Origin: Rubellimicrobium rubrum
GTDB taxonomy: Bacteria; Pseudomonadota; Alphaproteobacteria; Rhodobacterales; Rhodobacteraceae
Direction: 5' to 3'
Assembly (NCBI RefSeq): GCF_006152115.1
Contig: NZ_VDFU01000016.1
Span: forward strand, 38,565-102,564
Length of the DNA: 64,000 nt
Shown: positions 8,763 through 16,787 of the stretch, piece by piece
Layout: each line of letters begins with the position of its first letter
How positions within the stretch are numbered: the first letter of the stretch is position 1
Translations under genes and position numbers: made by a program
The notes under the pieces: generated by a model
What the model was told of the DNA's origin: nothing
The model's database searches: none
Seen by the model: the letters and a program-made list of their open reading frames with translations, nothing else

Positions 8763-9844
8763 CGGGTCTCCGGATGGTGCAGCGCCTCTGAGAGGCAGAG
8801 GATGGCGAGCGACTGGCCATAGCCCGTGGGCTGGATCGGGATGTCGCGGTAGAACTCGAGATCGTGGCCCATGCGAGTGCCGTAGCTCACGCCCCCCACG
8901 GTGCCGTTCTCGTCGATCTGGCCCAGCACGTACTCCAAGGCCCGCAGCCCCGCCTGCCGCGCGGCCTCGGGCAGCCGGCCCTGCCGCCCGGCCTTCATCA
9001 GGCCATAGGCGATCCCGGCGGTGGCGCTCGTCTCCCGGTAGCTTTCGGGGTCGTCGAGAAGCGTGCGCCATGCGCCGTCCTCGGTCTGGAGCGGCAGGAG
9101 GGCCTGCGCCTGCGCGGACAGCACGCCCTCAAGGAACAGGGCGACCGAGGGCGAGAGGGTGCAAAGCTCCGGCAGGTCGGCCAGCGCGGCGGTGATCCAG
9201 GCGTTGCCGCGCGCCCAGCGGGCGCGGGCAAAGTTGTCCCGGCGCGGAAAGCTCCATCCGTGGAACCAGAGCCCGGTCTCTGTGTCCGCAAGGTAGCGGG
9301 TGTGGACCAGCACCTGCCGCTCGGCCTCGTCCACCAGCGCGCGGCGGCCGGAGGCCTCGCCATAGGCGGCAAGGAACAGCCCCATCATGAAGATGGTGTC
9401 GTCCCACAACTCGCCCTCGTTCACCTTGTCGGACACGTCGTGCTGGAACCCGCCCTCCACCGTGCGGGGCGCGTCCGCGATCACGCGGTCGGCCCAGCCG
9501 TCGAGCGCCCGGCGCCAGCGGTCGTCGCGGGTGCGGTCCCAGAGCAGCGACAGCGCCAGCATCGGTGCCGTGGTGTTGACGTTGAGCGTGGGCAGCCCCC
9601 GGTCCAGCGCGCGGGCGTACCAGTCCTCCAGGATCGTCCGCAGCCGGGGATCGCCCCCGTCGCGCCAAAGCTGGGCGAGGCCGTAAAGGCCCACGCCCTG
9701 CGGCCATTCCCACGACTCGAAGCTGATGTAGTCGCCGCGCGTCCCATCGAGGTTCGGCTCGTCGAAGCGCCCCTCGTCCCTGAGGTCCACGAGCCCGTTC
9801 ACCAGCCGGTCGAGCGCGCCGCGCATGAGCGATCCGTCGAGCAT
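8759..9844 (-). CDS. GH105/GH88-type unsaturated uronyl hydrolase
   Basis: A 361-residue alpha/alpha-barrel hydrolase of the YteR/YesR type. It removes the unsaturated uronic acid from the non-reducing end of lyase products such as rhamnogalacturonan or pectin fragments. Supporting segments are WEWPQGVGLYGLAQLW near residue 46, LWDDTIFMMGLFLA (the catalytic Asp region), FARARWARGNAWI and the late YRETSATAGIAYGL. ATG 9844 has an ideal AGGAGG 8 bases upstream, and no signal peptide is seen, so it acts on imported oligosaccharides. Its product feeds KduI, encoded by the next gene. GH88 cannot be fully excluded. Confidence 0.9.
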   Translation of the reverse strand: MLDGSLMRGALDRLVNGLVDLRDEGRFDEPNLDGTRGDYISFESWEWPQGVGLYGLAQLWRDGGDPRLRTILEDWYARALDRGLPTLNVNTTAPMLALSLLWDRTRDDRWRRALDGWADRVIADAPRTVEGGFQHDVSDKVNEGELWDDTIFMMGLFLAAYGEASGRRALVDEAERQVLVHTRYLADTETGLWFHGWSFPRRDNFARARWARGNAWITAALADLPELCTLSPSVALFLEGVLSAQAQALLPLQTEDGAWRTLLDDPESYRETSATAGIAYGLMKAGRQGRLPEAARQAGLRALEYVLGQIDENGTVGGVSYGTRMGHDLEFYRDIPIQPTGYGQSLAILCLSEALHHPETR

Positions 9845-9965
9845 TGTGTTCCTCCTGGCGACGATCCAAGCGGATGCGGCAGGATTGCGCAACCTGTAAC
9901 CCGCCCCGCCGTCGGGGAAGCCGCCCCTCGCGCAAGGGCCCGGCTGTGCGTGACGCGACAGACCC

Positions 9966-11120
9966 CTAGCGCCGCGGCCCCGTCCCGAGGGGGGTGGCAG
10001 GCGTGGTGGCGGGCACGCGGCCATAGACATGCGGCAGCGAGCAGGTCTTCAACTCGGGCATCACGCGCTGGCCGAAATGCCGCGCCTCGTCGAGATGCGG
10101 GTAACCCGAGAAGATGAAGGCGCGGATGCCCATGTTTTGATAAGCCTCGATCTCGGACAGCACCTGGTCGGTTGAGCCCACGAGGGCCGCCCCGCAGCCC
10201 GATCGCGCCCGGCCGATCCCGGTCCAGAGATGCGGCTCCACATAGCCGAACTTGTCCGCCAACTCCCGTGTCCGTGCCTGATGCGCGACGCCGAGCGAGA
10301 TGGAGTCGTGCGCCCGTTCCCGGATCAGCTTGCCGTATTCGTCATCCAGAGCCGCCACCAGATGCTCGGCATACTCCCGCGCTTCGGCTTCGGTATCTCG
10401 GACGATCATGTGGACGCGGAGCCCGTAGTCCAGCGTCCGGCCATACCCGGTGGCCCGCTCCGCCACGTCGCGCATCCGCTGGGCGATCTGCTGCTTGGGC
10501 TCGGGCCACATCAGGTACACGTCGCAGGCCCGCGCGCAGAGGTCGAGCGCGTCGGGCGAGTAGCCCCCAAAGTAGAGGAGCGGCCCGCCCTGCTGGTAGG
10601 GCCTTGCGGGGTCCGTGGGGACGCCCTTGAAGCGGTACACCTCCCCCTCGAAGTCGATGCTGTCCCGCGTCCAGGCCTGCTGTAGGATCTCCACCACCTC
10701 GCGCGAGCGGCGATAGCGGAAGGCGCTGTCCGCCACCTCGCCGGGGAAATCCGAGGAGATGACATTGAGCGTGAGCCTCCCCTCCAGCATATGGTCGAGC
10801 GTGGCGACCGTCCGGGCCAGCATGATGGGCTGCATTTCGCCGCAGCGGATCGCGGCCAGCATGTTGATCCGCTCCGTCAGCGGCGCCATCCCGGCCACGA
10901 AGGACAGCGTGTCCTGCCCGACCTGATAGGACGACGGGCACAGGATGTTGCGGAAGCCCTGCCTCTCGGCCTCGAGCGTGATGTCACGGCAATGCTCCCA
11001 GGAGGAGCGCAGCGCCCCGTCCGGCACGCCAAGCTGGGCGTAGTCGTCCGAGCATAGCGCCGCGAACCACGACACCTCCAAGGCATCGAGGTCGGGAGAG
11101 GTGATAGGGACGACCGACAT
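9966..11120 (-). CDS. SsuD-like FMNH2-dependent (LLM-class) monooxygenase
   Basis: A 384-residue TIM-barrel luciferase-like monooxygenase, close in length to alkanesulfonate monooxygenase SsuD (381). SsuD-like features include the ILCPSSYQVGQDTLSFVAGM region, LYFGGYSPDALDLCARACDVYLMWPEP, LRVHMIVRDTEAEA, the GIGRARSGCGAALVG loop and the final GYPHLDEA segment. These enzymes cleave C-S bonds or oxidise other small substrates with reduced FMN, but no flavin reductase is present in the window. It is divergent to the GntR gene and 121 bases upstream of GH105 in the same direction, so it may head that operon. The substrate is unknown; a sulfonated sugar is possible. Confidence 0.85.
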   Translation of the reverse strand: MSVVPITSPDLDALEVSWFAALCSDDYAQLGVPDGALRSSWEHCRDITLEAERQGFRNILCPSSYQVGQDTLSFVAGMAPLTERINMLAAIRCGEMQPIMLARTVATLDHMLEGRLTLNVISSDFPGEVADSAFRYRRSREVVEILQQAWTRDSIDFEGEVYRFKGVPTDPARPYQQGGPLLYFGGYSPDALDLCARACDVYLMWPEPKQQIAQRMRDVAERATGYGRTLDYGLRVHMIVRDTEAEAREYAEHLVAALDDEYGKLIRERAHDSISLGVAHQARTRELADKFGYVEPHLWTGIGRARSGCGAALVGSTDQVLSEIEAYQNMGIRAFIFSGYPHLDEARHFGQRVMPELKTCSLPHVYGRVPATTPATPLGTGPRR

Positions 11121-11210
11121 CGCTGACGCTCCGGCAATGATCTGGTGGGCTTGCGTAGCATCGGACTTGCCGTGCATCAATGCTGGATCAATTTGCTCTG
11201 GCCAGGGACG

Positions 11211-11942
11211 ATGGACGAGGCGACCGAGATGCTGGCAACCGCGGCGCTGCCGCGCTGGATGCAGGTGAGCGAACGGCTGATCCGCGAGATCGGGGCCGGG
11301 CGGCTGGTCGACGGCGCGCGCCTGCCGCCCGAGCGCGATATGGCGTCCGACCTCGGGATCGCGGTCGGCACCCTGCGCAAGGCCCTCGCGGACCTCGCGG
11401 CCAAAGGCTTGCTGGAACGGCGGCAGGGCTCGGGCAACTACATCCGCCACCGCACCGGCGTCGCCAGCGTGTATTCCCTGTTCCGTCTCGAACTTGTGGA
11501 GGGCGGCGGCCTGCCCACCGCCGAACTGATCGCGCTGGAGCGCCGGGCGAAGCCGTCGGACGCCCTTGCCTTCGGGCCCTCGCCCGAGGGCCACCGCATT
11601 CGCCGCCTGCGCCGCCTGGACGGCATCCCCGTGGCGCTGGAGGAGATCTGGCTCGACGCGGCGCTGGCACCGTCGCTTCGCGCGGAGGACCTGTCGGAGT
11701 CGCTGTACCTGTCGTACCGCGACCTGTTCGGCCTCCAGATCGCCCGGGTCGAGGACCGCATCGGCGTGGCCTTGGTGCCGGACTGGGCTCTTGGTGCTTT
11801 TGCTCCGGCTGCGGGAACGCGGGTCGGCCATATCGAACGGGTGGCGGCGCTTCCGGACGGGACCGGGGCCGAATACTCCCGGACCTGGTTCGATCCGGAC
11901 CGGGCCCGCTACGTCTCGCGCATGACCAGGGAGCCGGCATGA
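11211..11942 (+). CDS. GntR-family (HutC/UTRA) transcriptional regulator
   Basis: A 243-residue cytoplasmic regulator. The N-terminal winged helix-turn-helix (about 20-80) includes LPPERDMASDLGIAVGTLRKALADL, and a UTRA effector-binding domain with LRRLDGIPVALEEIWLDA follows. ATG 11211 is preferred over a GTG further upstream because CAGGGA precedes it. It is transcribed away from the SsuD-like gene, with about 90 bases between the two starts, and overlaps the following dehydrogenase by ATGA. It most likely controls both directions in response to a sugar-derived effector (inference). Confidence 0.9.
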   Translation: MDEATEMLATAALPRWMQVSERLIREIGAGRLVDGARLPPERDMASDLGIAVGTLRKALADLAAKGLLERRQGSGNYIRHRTGVASVYSLFRLELVEGGGLPTAELIALERRAKPSDALAFGPSPEGHRIRRLRRLDGIPVALEEIWLDAALAPSLRAEDLSESLYLSYRDLFGLQIARVEDRIGVALVPDWALGAFAPAAGTRVGHIERVAALPDGTGAEYSRTWFDPDRARYVSRMTREPA

Positions 11943-13027
11943 GAACGCTGAACTACGGCCTTGTGGGCTGCGGCATGATGGGCCACGAGCACCTGCGCAA
12001 CATCGCGCTGGTTCCGGGCGTGCGGGTCGCCGCGGTGCATGACCCCGTCGAGGCGCAGGCCCAGGCCATGGCGCACCAGGCCGGCGGGGCCGAGGTCGCC
12101 CCGAGCTTCGACGCCCTGATCGCGCGGCCCGACCTCGACGCCCTGGTGATCGCGAGCCCGAACGATCTCCACATGCCCCAGCTTCTTCGCGTCGCCGCGA
12201 CGCGTCCGCTTCCGGTGCTGGTGGAAAAGCCGCTTTTCGTATCCGCCGAGGATCGGGCGGGCGTGGACCGGCTGGCCCGCAGCTATCCCGCGCCGATCTG
12301 GGTGGCGATGGAGTACCGCTACATGCCCCCGATCGCCGCCTTCGTGGCCGAGGCGCAGGCCGCGACGGGCGGTGTCCGGATGCTCACGATCCGGGAGCAT
12401 CGATACCCGTTCCTCGCCAAGATCGGGAACTGGAACCGCTTCAACAGCCGGACCGGAGGCACCTTCGTGGAGAAGTGCTGCCACTTCTTCGACCTGATGC
12501 GCCTGATCCTCGGGTCCGAGCCGGTGCGGGTCATGGCGTCCGGCGGACAGGCCGTGAACCACAAGGACGAGCGCTACGACGGCGCGGCCCCGGACATCTG
12601 GGATCATGGCTACGTCCTCGTGGACTTCGAAAGCGGCGCCAAGGCCATGCTGGAGCTTTGCATGTTCGCCGAAGGCTCGCGCTATCAGGAGGAGCTTACG
12701 GTCGTGGGTCCGACGGGCAAGCTCGAATGCCAGGTTCCGGGCCCGTCGCGGTTCTGGCCACCCGAACTGGGAGATCCGCCGGTGCCCCGCCTGATCGCGA
12801 GCCCGCGCTGGCCCAAGGGACCGATGTCGTGCGAGGTTCCGGTGGCCCCCGCGCTCCTCGACGCCGGCGACCACAACGGCGGCACCTTCTACCAGCATCT
12901 GCGCTTTGCCGCCGTCGTGCGGGGCGAGGCACGGCCGGACGTGACCCTGCAGGACGGCCTTCGCGCGACGGCCATGGGCTTCGCGGCCGAGGCCAGCGCT
13001 CGATCCGGGCAGTCGGTCGCGTTCTGA
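11939..13027 (+). CDS. Gfo/Idh/MocA-family oxidoreductase
   Basis: NAD(P)-dependent sugar or cyclitol dehydrogenase of 362 residues. The Rossmann motif GLVGCGMMGHEH is at the N-terminus, the family EKP motif is in VLVEKPLFV near residue 95, and the catalytic region GGTFVEKCCHFFDLMRLI sits near residue 180. Family members oxidise or reduce C2-C4 hydroxyls of sugars or inositols. Coupling to the GntR gene by ATGA overlap, and divergence from the SsuD-like monooxygenase, suggest one catabolic module. The exact substrate cannot be read. Confidence 0.9.
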   Translation: MRTLNYGLVGCGMMGHEHLRNIALVPGVRVAAVHDPVEAQAQAMAHQAGGAEVAPSFDALIARPDLDALVIASPNDLHMPQLLRVAATRPLPVLVEKPLFVSAEDRAGVDRLARSYPAPIWVAMEYRYMPPIAAFVAEAQAATGGVRMLTIREHRYPFLAKIGNWNRFNSRTGGTFVEKCCHFFDLMRLILGSEPVRVMASGGQAVNHKDERYDGAAPDIWDHGYVLVDFESGAKAMLELCMFAEGSRYQEELTVVGPTGKLECQVPGPSRFWPPELGDPPVPRLIASPRWPKGPMSCEVPVAPALLDAGDHNGGTFYQHLRFAAVVRGEARPDVTLQDGLRATAMGFAAEASARSGQSVAF

Positions 13028-13224
13028 GCGGTCGTAGCCCGTCCGTGGCAGGACTCCCGGCCGAGAATCCTGGTCGGTCGCCCCTTTCGCGCCCGAACTG
13101 TCGGCCCTGAGCGATGGGTGAACGGAGTCCGCACCATTCTGCGCGCCCTGGCCGCGCCGTTAAGTCGCCCTTGAGGTCTTAGAGGGTCAGATGCGGGCAG
13201 CCACGAGGATCTGTGAAGGGTGAC

Positions 13225-14454
13225 ATGAACGGCCTGCTGTCTGCTGCCCGCACCGGCGAACCGACCGACATCATCGACTCTGCCCTGGAGACGGTGCGCC
13301 GGCATCTCGGCATGGAGGTGGCCTACCTCAGCGAGTTCGTGGACGGCCAGACCGTCTTCCGCGCCGTTTCGGCCCCGGGGCTGGAGGGGATGATCAAGCC
13401 GGGCGACAGCCGCGCCATCTCTGAGGTGTATTGCAAGCACATCATCGAAGGCCGGCTGCCGCGGGTGATCCGCGACACCAGAGAGGAGCCTTTGGCCATG
13501 GCCATGCCGATCACTGCGGCGGTTCCGATCGGCAGCCATGTGTCGGTGCCCATCCACCGCGCCGACGGCTCGGTCTATGGGATGTTCTGTTGCCTGAGCC
13601 CCCGTCCCAACGCGACGCTTGGGCCGCGCGATCTCCATGTCATGGAGCTGTTCGCCTCGATCTCGGCCGAGCAGGTCAACACATCCCTGGCCCGGCGCTC
13701 CCGACTCGACGCCATCATGGCCGCCACCGAGGCCGCCATGGTGCCGGACGGCTTCGACGTCGTCTACCAGCCTATCATCGACCTCGAGGCCATGCTCCCC
13801 AGGGGCTTCGAGGCGCTGTGCCGCTTTCGTTCCGTGCCGTACCGCAGCCCCGACAAGTGGTTCGCCGAGGCCGCCGAGGTCGGATTGGCCGAAACGCTCG
13901 AATGCGCCGTGGCCGAAAGGGCGCTCCGCGCCGTCGGGCACATTCCCGCCTTTGCCTATGTATCGATCAACGCCTCGCCGGCCACCGTGGAAAGCGGCGC
14001 ATTGGCGCGCATGCTCGCGGAACGGGACGTGTCGCGCATTGTGCTGGAGGTGACCGAGCAGGCGGTGGTGTCCGACTACGACCGGATTCTGCGCCAGCTT
14101 GATGTCCTGCGCGGCCGGGGAATGCGGATCGCGGTCGATGACGCAGGTGCGGGCTATGCGGGGCTTCAGCAGATCCTGCGGCTCAGGCCGGACCTCATCA
14201 AGCTCGACATGTCGCTCACGCGCGATCTCGACGCCGACCACGCCCGCGCGTCCCTTGTGGAGGCGATGACCGGCTTTGCGCGCAAGACCGGGGCCGTCGT
14301 GGTGGCCGAAGGCATCGAAACGGAGGCCGAGCTTGCAGCGCTGCGCAGGCTGGGTGTCGAATGCGGGCAAGGCTATCTTCTCGGCCGACCAGAATCCTTG
14401 GAGCAGGCGACAGCGCGTGCGCGTGCGGCAGCCCTGCTCGAACCGGCGTTCTGA
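13225..14454 (+). CDS. GAF-EAL cyclic-di-GMP phosphodiesterase
   Basis: A soluble 409-residue protein. A GAF sensor domain (about 14-150) precedes an EAL domain (about 165-400). The catalytic set appears intact: FEALCRF, SINASP, LEVTEQ, the double Asp in VDDAGAG, LIKLDMSL and VVAEGIETEAEL. It is therefore likely to hydrolyse c-di-GMP to pGpG. There is no GGDEF domain. ATG 13225 has AAGGGTG just upstream; a GTG four codons earlier with GAGGAT is also possible. It stands alone between two sugar loci. Confidence 0.88.
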   Translation: MNGLLSAARTGEPTDIIDSALETVRRHLGMEVAYLSEFVDGQTVFRAVSAPGLEGMIKPGDSRAISEVYCKHIIEGRLPRVIRDTREEPLAMAMPITAAVPIGSHVSVPIHRADGSVYGMFCCLSPRPNATLGPRDLHVMELFASISAEQVNTSLARRSRLDAIMAATEAAMVPDGFDVVYQPIIDLEAMLPRGFEALCRFRSVPYRSPDKWFAEAAEVGLAETLECAVAERALRAVGHIPAFAYVSINASPATVESGALARMLAERDVSRIVLEVTEQAVVSDYDRILRQLDVLRGRGMRIAVDDAGAGYAGLQQILRLRPDLIKLDMSLTRDLDADHARASLVEAMTGFARKTGAVVVAEGIETEAELAALRRLGVECGQGYLLGRPESLEQATARARAAALLEPAF

Positions 14455-14871
14455 TCTGACTGACCCTGTCCGCATGCCATGAGTTTGCGGAGATCAGGGA
14501 TATAGGGATCTCAGGCCTTCGCCAAGCCCGTCTGACCGCCCGAGGTCTGGGGTGCTCCTCCTGAACGCGCCCGGAACGGCACGGCGCGGGCCGCTCCAAC
14601 AGGTTCGGCGGTAGCAAGGCTTGGGCCGCTGATCGTTGCAGAACGTCCCCTTCTGGCCTCGATGTCATGCCTCTCTCGAAGAGCACTGGTTCACAAACAG
14701 GGTCCGCACCGGAGTAACGGGCCCGTTCCGCTTGCGGTCGGAGTGGCGCGGACGCGATCGCGGCGAGCCAGCTGATGCCCCCAGCCGGGTGCATGGATGG
14801 CTTTGTCCGACATATCCGTTGACATTGTCCGACAATGTGGAAGTCTGTTCAAGGAGCCGCCCGGAGTTTCC
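14455..14871. other. Intergenic region upstream of the GntR/FadR gene
   Basis: About 417 bases without a convincing gene. Just after the EAL gene there is a small inverted repeat (GAGATC at 14490-14495, GATCTC at 14507-14512). The end of the region contains the tandem GntR-type operators and a TTGACA box at 14819-14824, listed separately. The rest shows nothing recognisable. Confidence 0.5.
14803..14838. promoter_or_regulatory. Tandem GntR/FadR-type operator with -35 element
   Basis: Two copies of TTGTCCGACA(T/A) occur at 14803-14813 and 14825-14835, with centres 22 bases apart. Both fit the FadR-subfamily operator pattern T-N-G-T-N3-A-C. The second lies in a perfect 17-base palindrome, ACATTGTCCGACAATGT (14822-14838). 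A consensus TTGACA (14819-14824) overlaps it. They sit 34-69 bases before the GntR start codon, which suggests autorepression and control of the following ABC operon. Confidence 0.75.
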
Positions 14872-15582
14872 ATGGACGCGTCCTTGCCCCTCTCCGCCTC
14901 CGAACCGCGCGTCGGGCACGACGTGATGGACGGTTTGGTGGCTCTGGTCAGCGCCGAGGGGCTGAAGCCTGGGGACCGGCTGCCGCCGGAGACGGAGCTG
15001 GCCCGCCGCTTGGGCGTAGGGCGCCACAAGCTGCGCGAGGTCCTGACCGCCTGGGCGCGCGTGGGGATCGTCAGCCGCAATAAGGGCGCCGGAACGGTCC
15101 TGGCCGCGCCGATCACCGGGCGGACGCTGGCGCTGCCGCTGGCCGTCACGCTGGAGGCCGAGAGCCTGCTGCGCACGCTCGCCGTCCGGCGCCCGCTCGA
15201 GATCGAGGCGGTGCGGCTGGCCGCGCGCGACGCCACCCAAGCCGCCCGTGACCAGATCACCGCCCGAATGCTCGACCTCATGGTGGCCTTCGACGGCGGC
15301 GCGGACTGGCGGGTTGCGGACCGCGCGTTCCATGCCGCCATCCATGATGCCACCGGAAACCCGCTGTTTAGCCAGATCATCGGCCAGCTCCAGCGCGCCT
15401 TCGACGAGGTGTATCAGACGCCGTTCGGGATGCCGCAGCTCGGATCGGCCACCATCCCCCTGCACCGCCCGCTGGCCGAGGCCGTGGTGGCGGGCCAGGG
15501 GATTCAGGCCACCGAATGGATGACGCGCATCCTTGATGACACGGAGGCGGCCGCCCGCGCCGTCATGGAAGGACACGGATGA
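14872..15582 (+). CDS. GntR-family (FadR/FCD) transcriptional regulator
   Basis: A 236-residue repressor-type protein. The winged helix-turn-helix (about 20-75) shows LPPETELARRLGVGRHKLREVLTAW, followed by a mostly helical FCD domain with FHAAIHDATGNPLFSQII. ATG 14872 is chosen because CCGGAG lies 6 bases before it; the operator palindromes would overlap any earlier start. It overlaps the PLP-enzyme gene by ATGA and is the first gene of the ABC transporter operon, which it probably controls through those operators. Confidence 0.9.
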   Translation: MDASLPLSASEPRVGHDVMDGLVALVSAEGLKPGDRLPPETELARRLGVGRHKLREVLTAWARVGIVSRNKGAGTVLAAPITGRTLALPLAVTLEAESLLRTLAVRRPLEIEAVRLAARDATQAARDQITARMLDLMVAFDGGADWRVADRAFHAAIHDATGNPLFSQIIGQLQRAFDEVYQTPFGMPQLGSATIPLHRPLAEAVVAGQGIQATEWMTRILDDTEAAARAVMEGHG

Positions 15583-16730
15583 CCAGCCCGCTCTCGATCG
15601 CCACCCGTCTGGCCCAGCCCTGGAGCGACGGCGCGGGGCCGATCACGCCCCCGATTCACCAGACCTCGCTTTTCGCGTTCGACGATTACGCCGCCTTCGA
15701 AGCCCGCATGATGGGAGCCTCGGACGAGCCGCTTTACACCCGCGTTCAGAACCCCACCGTCGCCGCCTTCGAGACGATGATGGCCGACCTGGAGGGCGGG
15801 GCGGCGGCCGTGGCCTTCGCCAGCGGCATGGGTGCGATCTCGGCGACGCTGCTCGCGCTCGCGCGGCCGGCGGCGCGCGTGGCCTGCGTCGAGCATGTCT
15901 ATCCCGACACCTACCGGCTTCTGGAGCGGATGCTGCGGCCGATGGGGGTCGAAGTCAGCTACCACCCGCCCGCGGCCTTTGCCGAAGACGCAAACCTCCT
16001 GCGGGGGGTGGACGTGGCCTATCTGGAAAGCCCCACCTCCATGGTCATGGAGCTGATCGACCTGCCTCGCACGGCGGCTCATGCGAAACGCCATGGCGCG
16101 CTGACCGTCATCGACAACTCCTGGGCGACCCCGGTCCACCAGCGCCCTATCGAGGCGGGCATCGACGTGGTGGTCCATTCAGCCTCCAAGTACATCTCGG
16201 GCCATTCCGACACGGTGGCCGGCGTGGTCGTCGGATCGGCGGAGGCGGTGGGCCGGATCCGCGACATGACGCTGCCGCTGCTGGGGGCCAAACTTGCGCC
16301 CTTCGAAGCTTGGCTGCTTGTGCGAGGCCTGCGGACGCTGGTGCCACGGATGCGGATGCACGAGGCGACGGCGAACCTGTTCGTGGACCGTCTGGCCACC
16401 CGGCCCGAGGTCACGCGTGTCAGATCTCCCGGCCCGAATGCCACGCCGGGGCTGTCGGGCCGCTCGGGCCTTCTGTCCATTGAATTGGCCGACGGGATCG
16501 ACATCCCGCGCCTTGCGGACGCCCTGAAGCACTTCCGCCTGGGCGTGAGCTGGGGCGGCTTCGAAAGCCTTGTGGTTCCCGCCGCCATCACGCTGAAGCA
16601 GTCGGGCGAAAAGAATGCCCCGCAGCGTTTCGGCGTGTCCCCCCGTCTCGTGCGCCTGTCGCTGGGGCTGGAGGACGCCGAGGACCTTTGGACCGATTTC
16701 GCCGCCGCGCTGGATGCCGCGGCGACCTGA
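15579..16730 (+). CDS. PLP-dependent cystathionine beta-lyase-like enzyme
   Basis: A Cys/Met metabolism PLP enzyme of 383 residues, fold type I. Supporting motifs are YTRVQNPTVAAFE (phosphate binding), FASGMGAIS, VIDNSWATP (PLP-ring Asp) and the Schiff-base lysine in VHSASKYISGHSD (around residue 207). The closest named activity is cystathionine beta-lyase (MetC), which splits C-S bonds. Its place between a GntR regulator and a sugar-type ABC importer is odd for methionine synthesis. It may act on an imported sulfur-containing or amino compound. The gene overlaps the regulator by ATGA. Confidence 0.88.
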   Translation: MTSPLSIATRLAQPWSDGAGPITPPIHQTSLFAFDDYAAFEARMMGASDEPLYTRVQNPTVAAFETMMADLEGGAAAVAFASGMGAISATLLALARPAARVACVEHVYPDTYRLLERMLRPMGVEVSYHPPAAFAEDANLLRGVDVAYLESPTSMVMELIDLPRTAAHAKRHGALTVIDNSWATPVHQRPIEAGIDVVVHSASKYISGHSDTVAGVVVGSAEAVGRIRDMTLPLLGAKLAPFEAWLLVRGLRTLVPRMRMHEATANLFVDRLATRPEVTRVRSPGPNATPGLSGRSGLLSIELADGIDIPRLADALKHFRLGVSWGGFESLVVPAAITLKQSGEKNAPQRFGVSPRLVRLSLGLEDAEDLWTDFAAALDAAAT

Positions 16731-16787
16731 CCGAACGACCCTACGGCCCGCCAAGAGGCCGTTCATACCAACCGAAGGGAGTTTCAC

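Noticed and set aside
9885..9892. TTGCGCAA palindrome upstream of the GH105 gene as an operator.
   Set aside because: Only 8 bases are symmetric and the flanks do not match; too weak to list.
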